47,815 bases of DNA from Oscillospiraceae bacterium Zagget6 (GCA_001941075.1 MSHH01000045.1:1-47815), one strand, 5' to 3'; positions 35,037-43,802 are shown, counted from the stretch's first letter. The notes: generated by a model from the sequence alone, not told the origin. Translations and numbers: made by a program.

Positions 35037-36443
35037 TTACTCGTAAATTTCCACGCCCAGGCTCTCCTGCGCAGCGGTCCACTTGGCGTTCCATTCGTCC
35101 ATGATTTCATCCAGGGTGGCGGAACCGGTCAGAGCGGCCTCCAAAATCTCGCAGTCGGGATAGTCGGAGTTGTTCAGACCCACTTCGCTCTCGTTGTTCA
35201 CGTCGTCAAAGAGGTCCTCTTCGCCTTCAGGGGCGGCAGAGTTGCTCAGCAGCTCCACGCCGTCGAATCCGGCCAGCACGTCGGGCATATCGTCGGTTTT
35301 CAGGGCAGGGATGGAGCCTTCGTCCTCAAAGATGGTGGACTCCTCCAGCAGCCACTTGACGTAAATCATCGAGGCGATCTGCTGCTCTTCGCTGGTCTGG
35401 TTGTTGATGCCGTAGCTGTAGTTGCCGCTCGCTCCGGCGTACTGCTGGCCGTCCACAGTGATGGGGAAGGGCATATAGGCCAGGTCCTCCGGGGTGTCAC
35501 CTGCCTCCTGGCACTGGGCCACGGCCCAACTGCCCAGAACCATGGTGGCGATCTCGCCGCTGTTGATGCGGCTCTTGCTGGACTCCCAGTCGGTGGACAT
35601 GGGGTCGTCCTCAATCAGGCCACGGGAAACGGCTTCGTACAGGGTGTAGTAGACGGCATAAGGTCCGGTCTGGTCGCCCCGGTCAGAGAAGGGGTTGGAG
35701 GTGTGGGCGATGTTGTTGTGCCAATCCACGTCGCCGGTGGCGGGAATCCAGATGTAGGAGTCCCAGGCGCCCATGGTCCAGCCTGCGGCGAAGTTGGTGT
35801 AGAGGGGGATGGCGTCAGTGTTGTCCTTGATGAGCTGCAAGTCCTCCAGGAACTCCTCCGGGGTGGTGGGCAGGTCGGTGATGCCGGCCTCCTCCCAGAT
35901 GCGGGTGTTGTAGAGGACGCCGTCGGCGGTGCCGCCGTTGGCGATGCCGTAAACGGTGCCGTCGTAGGTGGCCTCAGAGACAAAGTTGTAAATCTCGTCC
36001 AGAGTGTCGTAGTCGCCCAGGGGGATGAAGTAGTCGCTGAGCTGGGCCATGGAGACAGAGGTGGGGATGAAGCAAATGTCGCCCCAATCGCCGGTGGTCA
36101 GCCGCAGCTGGAGGGTCTCCTCGTAGTCGGTGATGGCCTCGTACTCCACGGTGATGTTGGGATACAGCTCGTGGAACTCCTCGGCGTAGGCGGCATAGGT
36201 GGTGTCAGCGATGTCGGTGCGGCTGGTGAGAATCGTGACGGTGGCGGTGATGTCCTGGTAGTCCTCTCCCAGGGTGATGGAGTCGATGGTGGGCAAGCCG
36301 CTCTCCTCCGTGTCTGTCGTGTCTCCGGCAGCGCTGGAGTCGGTGGTCCCGGTGCTGCTGGAGCTGCTGCCGCCGCAGGCGGTCAGCGAGGCCAGCGACA
36401 GGGCCATGGCCAGGGTGAGGATCAGTGCAAGTACCTTTTTCAT
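35037..36443 (-). CDS. Carbohydrate ABC transporter substrate-binding lipoprotein (mannooligosaccharide)
   Basis: A 468-residue family 1 extracellular solute-binding protein. Signal MKKVLALILTLAMALSLASL then lipobox LTAC; a Ser/Thr/Glu linker; mature domain with TATVTILTSRTDIADTTYAAYAEEFHELYPNITVEYEAITDYEETLQLRLTTGD, the usual start of these proteins, and IASMIYVKWLLEE later. It is the first gene of the structural operon, directly behind the promoter and palindrome at 36482-36542, with AAAGGAGGAAACTT before ATG. The mannan substrate is inferred from the locus. Confidence 0.93.
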   Translation of the reverse strand: MKKVLALILTLAMALSLASLTACGGSSSSSTGTTDSSAAGDTTDTEESGLPTIDSITLGEDYQDITATVTILTSRTDIADTTYAAYAEEFHELYPNITVEYEAITDYEETLQLRLTTGDWGDICFIPTSVSMAQLSDYFIPLGDYDTLDEIYNFVSEATYDGTVYGIANGGTADGVLYNTRIWEEAGITDLPTTPEEFLEDLQLIKDNTDAIPLYTNFAAGWTMGAWDSYIWIPATGDVDWHNNIAHTSNPFSDRGDQTGPYAVYYTLYEAVSRGLIEDDPMSTDWESSKSRINSGEIATMVLGSWAVAQCQEAGDTPEDLAYMPFPITVDGQQYAGASGNYSYGINNQTSEEQQIASMIYVKWLLEESTIFEDEGSIPALKTDDMPDVLAGFDGVELLSNSAAPEGEEDLFDDVNNESEVGLNNSDYPDCEILEAALTGSATLDEIMDEWNAKWTAAQESLGVEIYE

Positions 36444-36481
36444 AAGTTTCCTCCTTTAAGTAAATTGTGAATGGTACTAGC

Positions 36482-36501
36482 GGAAATTTAGCTAAATTTC
36501 C
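36482..36501. promoter_or_regulatory. Operator candidate: perfect 20-bp palindrome at the mannan operon promoter
   Basis: GGAAATTTAGCTAAATTTCC is fully symmetric and begins 12 bases downstream of the -10 box of the minus-strand promoter, where a repressor blocks initiation. The LacI-type gene immediately upstream is the natural candidate to bind it. Looser TTTAG-TAA motifs lie at about 36574-36590 and 37783-37796. Confidence 0.75.
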
Positions 36502-36513
36502 TTTGCTGGATAA

Positions 36514-36542
36514 AGGATAACACGCTTAAAAATTTAAGTCAA
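36514..36542 (-). promoter_or_regulatory. Sigma-A-type promoter of the mannan operon
   Basis: Minus strand: TTGACT (36537-36542), 17-base spacer, TATCCT (36514-36519), followed by the 20-bp palindrome. The gene start is about 70 bases downstream. Confidence 0.8.
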
Positions 36543-36630
36543 TACCCCTTTGTTATTTTTGTAGCATTGCCTAATAATTAACTAAAATTTTTGTCTATTT
36601 AGCCCATAAATACTCCGCTGCAATGGACGC

Positions 36631-36662
36631 AAAAAGCCGCCGGGTTTGCACCCGACGGCTTT
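36631..36662 (-). terminator. Terminator of the mannan LacI-type regulator gene
   Basis: Minus strand GCCGTCGGGT-GCAA-ACCCGGCGGC followed by TTTTT, 43 bases after the stop codon. It separates the regulator transcript from the operon. Confidence 0.88.
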
Positions 36663-36704
36663 GAAAGTGAATCTATTTCATTTTCCTGATAGAGTGATAC
36701 CGCT

Positions 36705-37700
36705 TTATTCTACAATCCCAGTGGACGCCCTGGGGACCAGCCTGCCGGGAACGGTGATAATGGGGCTGCCCTCCGACCGTCCAGCCATCAGGTTGCGGAT
36801 GCGTACCACCGCAAGGCGGGCCATGGTTCCCGTGTCCACCCGGTAGGAAGTCAGGGGCGGGGTGCTGATCGTGGAAAAACCATAGTCATCGTAGCCGGTG
36901 ACGGCCACATCCTCCGGCACCCGGTATCCGGCGACATTCAACTGCCGCACCAGGCGATAGGCCACTTCGTCGCAGCTGCATACAAAGGCCCGGGGTATTT
37001 GCTCCGGCAGCTGGACCGGCAGAAAGTCGCCCCGCGGGTTCCGGTCCTCCAGCCGCCAGTCCTCCCGTGGAATCAGTCCCAGCTGACGCAGCGCCTTTAC
37101 GTAACCCAAATACCGGTCCATGATGGAGGTCGTGGCCCAGATGCTGCCCACGAAGGCAATGTCCAGATACCCCTGTTCCAACAGGTGCCGGGTCAGCAGG
37201 CAGCCGCCGGTCACGTTGTCGCTGACCACGCAGCTTTCCTCAAACCCGTCCCGGTAACAATCCAGCAGCAGATAGGGCAGACCACATTGGGCCACCATGG
37301 ATACATACGCAGAGGTCAGCTGCCCCATCAAAATCAACCCATCTACCTTGCGCTGACTGATGAACACCGGTGTCTGTACTTCTGCCTCCGCCTGATGAGT
37401 GACAATCTCCATCATGGCGAAGTCTTTTCCGGCACTGCACTGTTTTACCAGCTCCCGATACAAGTTTGAATAAAAAGTGCTCTCCGCGAAAAAGCGCTCC
37501 TGCACCAAAACGCCGATGGTTTTGCCCCCTGTCGTCTCCGTCGGAGTGCCAGGGGCCTTATACCCCATTTCCCGGGCCGTGGCCTGGATGCGGGCGCGCA
37601 TCTCCTCGCTGACGCCGTCCTTGCCCGAAAGCCCTTTGGAAACGGAGACGACGCTGATGCCTAATTTTTGAGCAATGTCAGCCATGCGCACTGTTTTCAT
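36705..37700 (-). CDS. LacI-family regulator of the mannan locus
   Basis: A 331-residue repressor-type protein: HTH VRMADIAQKLGISVVSVSKGLSGKDGVS, hinge MGYKAPGTPTETTGGKTIGVLV, and the sugar-binding-like domain ending VAVTGYDDYGFSTISTPPLTSYRVDTG. Ser-Lys-Gly in the recognition helix (VSKGLSG) is typical of the clostridial SBP-type LacI subgroup. GGAGGAACTGAA precedes the ATG. It has its own promoter and terminator and lies just upstream of the operon; it presumably releases the palindrome at 36482-36501 when a mannoside is bound. Confidence 0.92.
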   Translation of the reverse strand: MKTVRMADIAQKLGISVVSVSKGLSGKDGVSEEMRARIQATAREMGYKAPGTPTETTGGKTIGVLVQERFFAESTFYSNLYRELVKQCSAGKDFAMMEIVTHQAEAEVQTPVFISQRKVDGLILMGQLTSAYVSMVAQCGLPYLLLDCYRDGFEESCVVSDNVTGGCLLTRHLLEQGYLDIAFVGSIWATTSIMDRYLGYVKALRQLGLIPREDWRLEDRNPRGDFLPVQLPEQIPRAFVCSCDEVAYRLVRQLNVAGYRVPEDVAVTGYDDYGFSTISTPPLTSYRVDTGTMARLAVVRIRNLMAGRSEGSPIITVPGRLVPRASTGIVE

Positions 37701-37739
37701 TTCAGTTCCTCCAAATGCTTCTCTTATTGCACTGAGGCC

Positions 37740-37768
37740 ATTATATTAAATTATTCTCTTAAAGTCAA
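37740..37768 (-). promoter_or_regulatory. Promoter of the mannan LacI-type gene
   Basis: Minus strand TTGACT (37763-37768), 17 bases, TATAAT (37740-37745). A TTTAG-TAA type motif lies about 15 bases upstream of the -35 (37783-37796). Confidence 0.82.
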
Positions 37769-38001
37769 CGCATAACCTTATTATTTAGGTAATTTTCTTT
37801 GTATAGAATGAGCAAATTGTCTGCATTTTGCAATGCTATAATATAAAGTGGGCTCGTTAAACTTCCAGTAGCTATTATTTCGTCTCCGTCAAACTCCCAA
37901 ATCTCAATGATATATTATCATCATAAGGGAAACAACAATCCCTACCCTATTCCGCCCAGGGCCACCAGCCCAGGGCCATTTTATTTTGGAGGTAATGTAT
38001 C

Positions 38002-38830
38002 ATGAGCGAAACCTTTATCTGTTCCATCTGTGGGTGTGAAACGCCCCTGGACGAGCGGCACATCTTCGACGGTCGCCAGCTCTGCGACGACTGCTTTGAG
38101 GTCGAAACCGTCATCTGCGACTGCTGTGAAAACCGCGTCTGGCGGTCGGATACCGTCAGCGACAGCCACAGACGTCTGCGATTCCTGCTATGACCGCCAC
38201 TACACCACCTGCACCGAATGCGGACGCATCCTCTACTACGACGCCGCCTGTTATCCCGATGAGGATGACGAGGACGCCCCCTACTGCCGGAGCTGTGCGG
38301 CGCAGTTCGCCAGCCGAAACCACCCCATCCAGAACTACGGTTACAAGCCCGTTCCCATCTTCTACGGCAACGGAAAACGTTTCCTCGGCGTGGAGTTGGA
38401 AATCGACCGGGGCGGCGAGTATGACGAGCACGCCTCCCGCCTGATCGACCTCACCAATGAGAGCGAAGAACGAATTTACTGCAAGCATGACGGCTCCATC
38501 AACTGCGGTTTCGAGATCGTCACTCACCCTATGACCCTGGAGTACCACGAAACGGTAATGCCGTGGCCTGAACTGCTCCGCTCCGCCGTAAACATGGGCT
38601 ACCGCAGCCATCAGACCAGCACCTGCGGCCTCCACGTCCATGTGAACCGTGACAGTTTGGGTGACACCCCTGCCCAGAAGGAGGACACCATTGCCCGCAT
38701 TCTGTTCTTCGTGGAGAACAACTGGAACGAGCTGCTGAAATTCAGCCGCCGGACGGTTTCCCAAATGCAGCAGTGGGCGGCGCGTTACGGGCGCAAAGAC
38801 AGCCCCAAGGAAGTGATGGAAACAGGATGA
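38002..38830 (+). pseudogene. Amidoligase-family protein gene, frameshifted and truncated
   Basis: GGAGGTAATGTATC and ATG start a frame with zinc-ribbon motifs CSICGCET, CDDCFE and CDCCENRVW. It runs out after about 55 codons, while the next frame, from about 38165, continues CDSCYDRHYTTCTECGRILYYDAACY, then CRSC, and FLGVELEIDRGGE. The latter with GSINCGFEIVTHPMTL and TCGLHVHVNRD are hallmarks of amidoligase-like (ATP-grasp-unrelated, glutamine-synthetase-like) proteins found on plasmids and integrative elements. A one-base indel near 38160-38172 therefore breaks the gene. Its 3' end is cut where the dispersed repeat begins at 38825: a family member would continue well beyond. Plus-strand direction and position mark the start of the accessory region. 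Confidence 0.82.
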
Positions 38831-38964
38831 CAACATTTGGCTTTCTCAAAAATTGTTCCCATAATAGCGCATTTCTGTGGGTTTAGGAAGCTTTTTTAGA
38901 TCATTTATACCCAAATTCTTAATTCGCCGCAAATAGGGATGTTTAGGTTGGGGTAAAATTGGGG
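38825..38964. repeat. Dispersed repeat, copy B (about 140 bases)
   Basis: Same order of landmarks as 15219-15355: GGATGACAACATTTGG, TCAAAAATTGTTCCC, GGGTTTAGGAAGC and TTTAGGTTGGGGTAAAATTG. It provides the stop codon of the truncated amidoligase-like gene. The final doublet with 11-base period is at 38948-38969. Confidence 0.75.
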
Positions 38965-39007
38965 CAGAGGTCCTACCTGCTCCAACCGAGATACGCGTTA
39001 TTGTATT

Positions 39008-39175
39008 TGCTGACCACCATCTAAAACAACACAACTCTCAAACGACATATAGCGGATTATCTGTACTCACCGTGTTTTGCTACCATCTAAAACAACACAA
39101 CTCTCAAACACGGAGGCGCATACAACAGGTTTTTATTATGTTTTGCTACCATCTAAAACAACACAACTCTCAAAC
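39008..39175 (-). CRISPR. CRISPR array 1: three 36-base repeats, two 30-base spacers
   Basis: The repeat reads, on the transcribed minus strand, GTTTGAGAGTTGTGTTG at its 5' end and TAGATGGTAGCAAAAC at its 3' end. Repeats: 39140-39175 and 39074-39109 (exact), and 39008-39043 (last repeat, its end diverged, preceded by GTATTTG). Spacers: 39110-39139 and 39044-39073. Transcription runs toward lower coordinates: the leader and a promoter lie at higher coordinates, and the degenerate repeat is at the far end. The leader ends in ATTTGAG at the first repeat, the leader-anchoring sequence known from type II-A systems. Confidence 0.96.
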
Positions 39176-39214
39176 CTCAAATTGAGAGACAACGCCACGA
39201 CACAACGCAGTGTT
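39176..39214 (-). promoter_or_regulatory. Leader of CRISPR array 1, proximal part
   Basis: The 39 bases next to the first repeat are identical to those of array 2 (44337-44375). The junction reads CAATTTGAG followed by GTTTGAG on the minus strand. Confidence 0.85.
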
Positions 39215-39243
39215 ATTTTAGAAGTAACCTTCTTACATAATTA

Positions 39244-39272
39244 TTATAAAGCAAAAATCAATTTTCTTCAAC
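39244..39272 (-). promoter_or_regulatory. Promoter of CRISPR array 1
   Basis: Minus strand TTGAAG (39267-39272), 17 bases, TATAAT (39244-39249). The -35 box lies inside the last codons of the cas1/csn2 remnant. Confidence 0.75.
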
Positions 39273-39638
39273 TCTGATTTCACACAAATCGCAATCAATC
39301 AGAATATGAGATTCGTTTGGAAGGCTTTCTCTTTTGCAGGCCTCCAACAAGTTAAAGGGGTTGAAGGTATTCTGATGAAAAATGCCTATTTGCGTCAAAT
39401 AACCTGCAGCAGTAATTTCCCGGTTGATTGCAGAGAGGATCATACTGTATCCATAATTCAATGCCGCATTGATGGGATTGTCATCCGCTCGGGTGAAATC
39501 CATGCCAAAGAGTGCATTAAAATACACTTTTGCGGCATGGCCTTCCCGCTTTGTGCTGTCCAAAGTGCGAATCACCAGATAATCCGCCTTATAATCCACC
39601 TTCGCACTGCTGGAGACCACCACAATGCGCCAGCTCAT
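39258..39638 (-). pseudogene. Collapsed adaptation gene: two in-frame pieces of cas1 joined to a probable csn2 tail
   Basis: The 126-codon frame begins MSWRIVVVSSSAKVDYKADY, the N-terminus of a type II Cas1. After about 24 residues it jumps to KREGHAAKVYFNALFGMDFTR and INAALNYGYSMILSAINREI, then GYLTQIGIFHQNTFNPFNL, all from the C-terminal half of Cas1. About 110 residues in between are missing. The C-terminal acidic catalytic residue of Cas1 is also missing, replaced by LEACKRESLPNESHILIDCDLCEIRVEEN, which does not look like Cas1 and resembles the end of Csn2 (IDxDLCxI pattern; by memory, needs checking). So two in-frame deletions removed the Cas1 core, cas2 and most of csn2. Its ATG overlaps the cas9 TGA (ATGA), the normal cas9-cas1 junction. 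The product cannot be an active integrase. Confidence 0.82.
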
Positions 39639-42600
39639 GCCCACTCATCCTTTAGCAGATCGACTTCCTGTTCAAAAAGTCCGGTGACAGACTGATGAAC
39701 CAGTTTTATAGAGGAATACGTTTTTGAAGGGATGTTTTTGTTGATATAGATATAGCCATCCTGTAAACCTCCGCCCAGCTTCTTTAAGTCAACCGAACAT
39801 TTTTTGCAGCCAAAGAGCTTTACAATACGAAGCAGATAATCGCATTGCTCCTCTACAGAAAGCACTGCGAATGTTTCGCTGTTTTTTCCCAGCTTTTCTC
39901 CTTCTGTTGTTCGGAACATCCCATACAGGGGACCGGTCATTTTTTTGAGCAAAACGTGGAACAATGCAACGTTCTGCTCCACGGTAATCCCATCAAAGGC
40001 AGTTATCACTGTTTGAGGCAGGGCCTTTTTGCGCGTGCAGAATGCCGCAAGACGTTTTAAGTAGGCCTGCCATTCTGGGGACAGAATCAACTGATTAGCG
40101 TTATTAAAATCAACCCGGTTGTTCGATCTCGAAGTGATATACAGATGGATTCCATCAATGGAAAACAGGGCATTCCGCTTGATACACGGAATCAGAATCT
40201 TCGGGTCCTGCATTTGAAAGACCGTTTTACAATATCCGATTGGGTCTGTCTCAAAGCGCTGCTTGTCCATGAGGCGAATATCTTCAATGGAGCGCACACG
40301 TGAGGCTTTCTTTCTCCCCCTGGCGGGAATGGTATGTTCCACCAGGGCAAAATAAGCACCGGTCACTTTGTTATAGCCCCCGTATTTTTCGGTGGTCAGC
40401 CGGGCATCCGAGCTTTTGATATTGGCCTGTCCGCCGCCTTTCTTCACAAGTTGGAGATCGAACAGCTTGCCGCTCACTTCCCTGGCCATACGGGTAAACA
40501 AAATGTTATTTTTCCGCATGGTCTGCCGCACAACAGTGATGGAGCCATCCTCCCCTGCTGTCCAAGCCACCTCCCCGTTGCGGGAAACGTCCCTGTCAAA
40601 AACACGGTTCAGGCTGTATTTGCCACGGTGTCCCTTCACATAGTTCAAAGGGCTTTGCGTAAATTGAACGTGGTAGACGTTTCCCACCACAATGTTCAGA
40701 TAGGCGTCCTTCGCGTGGTGAAAATCATTCACTTCACGGCATTTGACAAAAACAGGGTCCTGCCTGGTGGCCCCCTGCTGTTTACACGCCCCGGCCTGCA
40801 TTTGGACGCCATCGGCTGTGATCCGCTGGTCCTGTCGGAAAGAGGAGACATTTCCGCTCTTTACATAAACCACCTCTGTCTGATCACCAAACTTGTGCGT
40901 CAGCCACTCCGCGACGATTTTGGAGGAGTGACGGGTCTGTACCAACTGGCGAGCAATAAACCCAGCCAGTTCTTCGTTTGTCAGCGGTGTGGAGCGGGTC
41001 AGGCGGGCATATTTTTCTTTGGAGATGAATCCTTTTGCCAACAGAATTTTCCACAGGCTTCTCACCTTTTGCCGTTTGCTGTCGGGGATGACATCGCGCC
41101 CGATGGGATAATTGTTGTCCTTTTCTCCGTTCAGCGTCTTTTTTACCAGGACACGGTTGTCCAGGCTGTCGTCCTTAGTGACGCTCTGCGGATAAATATG
41201 GTCAATATCATAAACATCAACGGCATCCAGCTCAGACGGGGAAATCTGTTCTCCGCTGTACATACATTTCCCCATCTGTGTGTAATAGAGGTATAGCTTA
41301 TCTCTGCGCAGATCGCTTTCCGATTTGCTTTTCAAGGAGGAATACAACTCATCAGCCTCTTCCCCGCACTTTTTATAAAGCTCCTCCAACTGCGCTTTTC
41401 GGGATGCCGTTCGTTTACCCTTGATGCCGCCGCCCCGCGCCATTTCCACAAACACCCGAGTAGGCGGGCCTTTCATCACTTTGACGACTTCATCCACAAT
41501 CTTCATGGACTGGTGGATGGCGCGTTTGATGGCAGGCGAGGCATAACTGTCATCCAGATAGCTTTGCAGCGTCATGGGCTTTTGCCCATACTTTTCCCGG
41601 CGATATGCTGCGATTTCTTTGGAAAACGTGAATTTATCGCTGAGCAGCTCCATCAGGTTGTTGTTGGTTTGCCACATGGCGTCAATGATAGAAACTGCCT
41701 CGCCAGTGGTCTGATCCGTGTGATAGATTTCCGTCAGCAACTGCCGGGAAAGGCTTCCCCAGCCACTGTAGTTCAACCGCAGGATTTTTTTCTTTTCCTC
41801 GGTGCTGAATTGTTCTCCATAGGTCTTTTCCAACCAACTGGCGAGGAGTTTTCTGTCGTCGCCAAAGAGGACGATGTGACGAATGATGTCCTCCACAATG
41901 GGCTCCATATGGGGCCGCTGTAGAATATCCTCAAAGTCGATCCAGGAGGTGAGCTTTGTATTGAAACCGTCCTCGATGCCGCCAATCAGGTTCTCGTCTG
42001 TTTTTTCTTCCGGGGTGATTCTCTTGCACCGAATCAGGTAATCTATTAACTTCTTTCGCGTGATCCTTCCCTTTTTGGGATTTTTCAGAAAGAGGTCGTG
42101 GTAGAGCTGCTGTTTTAATTCTGTACTGATGGGTTTCCCGTGTACACGCAGGTTATTCATCTCGTTCAAAACAGCAAATTTGCTGTACAGGAGGGAATCC
42201 CTCGGCAGAATATCCTCTCCCAGATAGCTGCATTTTGCGGTCATCCGTTCGATGAACTTTTCCGCGCTCCGCTCCACGTCCACCACCTGGTTGAAATTCC
42301 AGGGGAAGATTTTTTCGCTGCTGCGTTCCAGCCATGCGTGTTCCGAACGCTGAGACAACGGACCGATGTAGTACGGGATGCGGAAGGAAAACATCTGAAC
42401 GATCTGCTCCTTCCGGGTCAGGCCACTGTCGTCTTTTTCGTTGAGGAAGGAGAGATATTGACTTGCCCGCTCCAGAATGCGTTCCAGCTCCTGCTGGTGG
42501 AGCTGATGGGGGATCACACTGTTGTCCTTTGTCGCCTGTTTGGGCAAGAATGTCCCGCTCTCCAATTCAGCGATGATACCCGCTGCTTCGGGATGTGAAG

Positions 42601-43786
42601 CAGCTTTTAAAATCCCTTGCAAATATTTTGAAAATTCTTCATAGTTGCACCGGTGATAGCAATAGCCGGGCTGCTCTTTTCCTTTAGGCGCGTGACCCGT
42701 ATAGGCCACATAGTTATTGAGCTTCTTTCTGCTCTCGCGGAAAATTTCAGCGTATTTTTCAGGGCAGGCGGAACAAATTACCTTCTTCAATTTTTCCAAA
42801 TCGCTCTTATGCTTGTTATAAGAGGCAATTTTTGCCTCGGAGAGGTATGTCTTTCCGCCGCGGAGCTCCGCGAGGAGCGCCCAATCATAAACTGCTTTCA
42901 ACCGGAGAAGCAGTTCCAAATCATCACCTAAAGCCGCCTCCAGCGGGGCGCTCTGCTTTTCAAAATCATCCTGAAAGGAAAAATTCGTTTTTTTATCCAC
43001 GTCGCTATTGGGATACAAATCGGAAAGAGAAACTTTTTTTCCGGAGAGGATAGTATAAATGGCCTCAAGCTGTTTGCTTCTTGCGACAGCCTCGGCGTCT
43101 CCTTTTTTTACCTGTTTGAATCCGGTGGCTTTTATAATGGCGGCAGATTTATCTTCGACTGAGCTGTTTTGGTTCGCAAGGGCCTGTTGAAACTCGCCCG
43201 TTTTTGCCGGTTGCGGGCGATACTCATACCGCTCCTCCATATATTCGCACAGACTTCCCCATACTGCATCGAACGAAATTTCATCCAGCGTCAGATTCGG
43301 GAACAAAAAGTGTCCCCGGTGCTTCATGATATGATGCACCGCAAGATAGACCAGGCGGACATCAAATTCCCGGTCCTCCGTCATCAGCGCATAGCGAAGG
43401 TGATAAATCGTAGGAAACTCTTTATGATAGTCACGGTCATTGTAGGTTTTATCTGCGAAAAGGGCAAATTTACCCAGGGAACCATCACCGCTCTTTTCGT
43501 CATCCGGGAATTTGCTCTCTGCCAGGCGCTGATAAAACGCGGGATCAACTTGGGCAATTTCCTCGCTGAACACCTCCTGGAGCCAGTCCAACCGCTGCCT
43601 GCGCCGCTGGGTCCTGCGGCGGGCAATGCGCGCCGTGCGCCGTTCGGCAGCGGTTTGCGCCTCATCGAATAAGCGCACACCCCACATGGCTTTCCCGTTG
43701 CATTTGCAGAGCCGGTAATCACGATCCGTCACCGCCCAGCCGACAGATTCCGTTCCTATGTCCAAACCGATAAAATACTGAGACAT
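39635..43786 (-). CDS. cas9: Type II CRISPR effector nuclease Cas9, intact
   Basis: A 1383-residue RNA-guided nuclease. RuvC I: IGLDIGTESVGWAV with Asp9. Arg-rich bridge helix: RRTARIARRRTQRRRQRLDWLQEVF. Recognition lobe up to about 760. RuvC II: RVFVEMARGGG with Glu781. HNH: CMYSGEQI..., VYDIDHIYPQS with His863, and SLDNRVLV with Asn. RuvC III: NDFHHAKDAYLN with His1024 and Asp1027. The C-terminal part is the PAM-interacting region. All catalytic residues are present, and the frame is unbroken, so the protein should cut. Length and the leader type suggest II-A. AAAGGACGAAAA lies before the ATG. cas1 follows with an ATGA overlap, though only a remnant of it remains. Confidence 0.97.
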   Translation of the reverse strand: MSQYFIGLDIGTESVGWAVTDRDYRLCKCNGKAMWGVRLFDEAQTAAERRTARIARRRTQRRRQRLDWLQEVFSEEIAQVDPAFYQRLAESKFPDDEKSGDGSLGKFALFADKTYNDRDYHKEFPTIYHLRYALMTEDREFDVRLVYLAVHHIMKHRGHFLFPNLTLDEISFDAVWGSLCEYMEERYEYRPQPAKTGEFQQALANQNSSVEDKSAAIIKATGFKQVKKGDAEAVARSKQLEAIYTILSGKKVSLSDLYPNSDVDKKTNFSFQDDFEKQSAPLEAALGDDLELLLRLKAVYDWALLAELRGGKTYLSEAKIASYNKHKSDLEKLKKVICSACPEKYAEIFRESRKKLNNYVAYTGHAPKGKEQPGYCYHRCNYEEFSKYLQGILKAASHPEAAGIIAELESGTFLPKQATKDNSVIPHQLHQQELERILERASQYLSFLNEKDDSGLTRKEQIVQMFSFRIPYYIGPLSQRSEHAWLERSSEKIFPWNFNQVVDVERSAEKFIERMTAKCSYLGEDILPRDSLLYSKFAVLNEMNNLRVHGKPISTELKQQLYHDLFLKNPKKGRITRKKLIDYLIRCKRITPEEKTDENLIGGIEDGFNTKLTSWIDFEDILQRPHMEPIVEDIIRHIVLFGDDRKLLASWLEKTYGEQFSTEEKKKILRLNYSGWGSLSRQLLTEIYHTDQTTGEAVSIIDAMWQTNNNLMELLSDKFTFSKEIAAYRREKYGQKPMTLQSYLDDSYASPAIKRAIHQSMKIVDEVVKVMKGPPTRVFVEMARGGGIKGKRTASRKAQLEELYKKCGEEADELYSSLKSKSESDLRRDKLYLYYTQMGKCMYSGEQISPSELDAVDVYDIDHIYPQSVTKDDSLDNRVLVKKTLNGEKDNNYPIGRDVIPDSKRQKVRSLWKILLAKGFISKEKYARLTRSTPLTNEELAGFIARQLVQTRHSSKIVAEWLTHKFGDQTEVVYVKSGNVSSFRQDQRITADGVQMQAGACKQQGATRQDPVFVKCREVNDFHHAKDAYLNIVVGNVYHVQFTQSPLNYVKGHRGKYSLNRVFDRDVSRNGEVAWTAGEDGSITVVRQTMRKNNILFTRMAREVSGKLFDLQLVKKGGGQANIKSSDARLTTEKYGGYNKVTGAYFALVEHTIPARGRKKASRVRSIEDIRLMDKQRFETDPIGYCKTVFQMQDPKILIPCIKRNALFSIDGIHLYITSRSNNRVDFNNANQLILSPEWQAYLKRLAAFCTRKKALPQTVITAFDGITVEQNVALFHVLLKKMTGPLYGMFRTTEGEKLGKNSETFAVLSVEEQCDYLLRIVKLFGCKKCSVDLKKLGGGLQDGYIYINKNIPSKTYSSIKLVHQSVTGLFEQEVDLLKDEWA

Positions 43787-43802
43787 TTTTTCGTCCTTTC
43801 CG

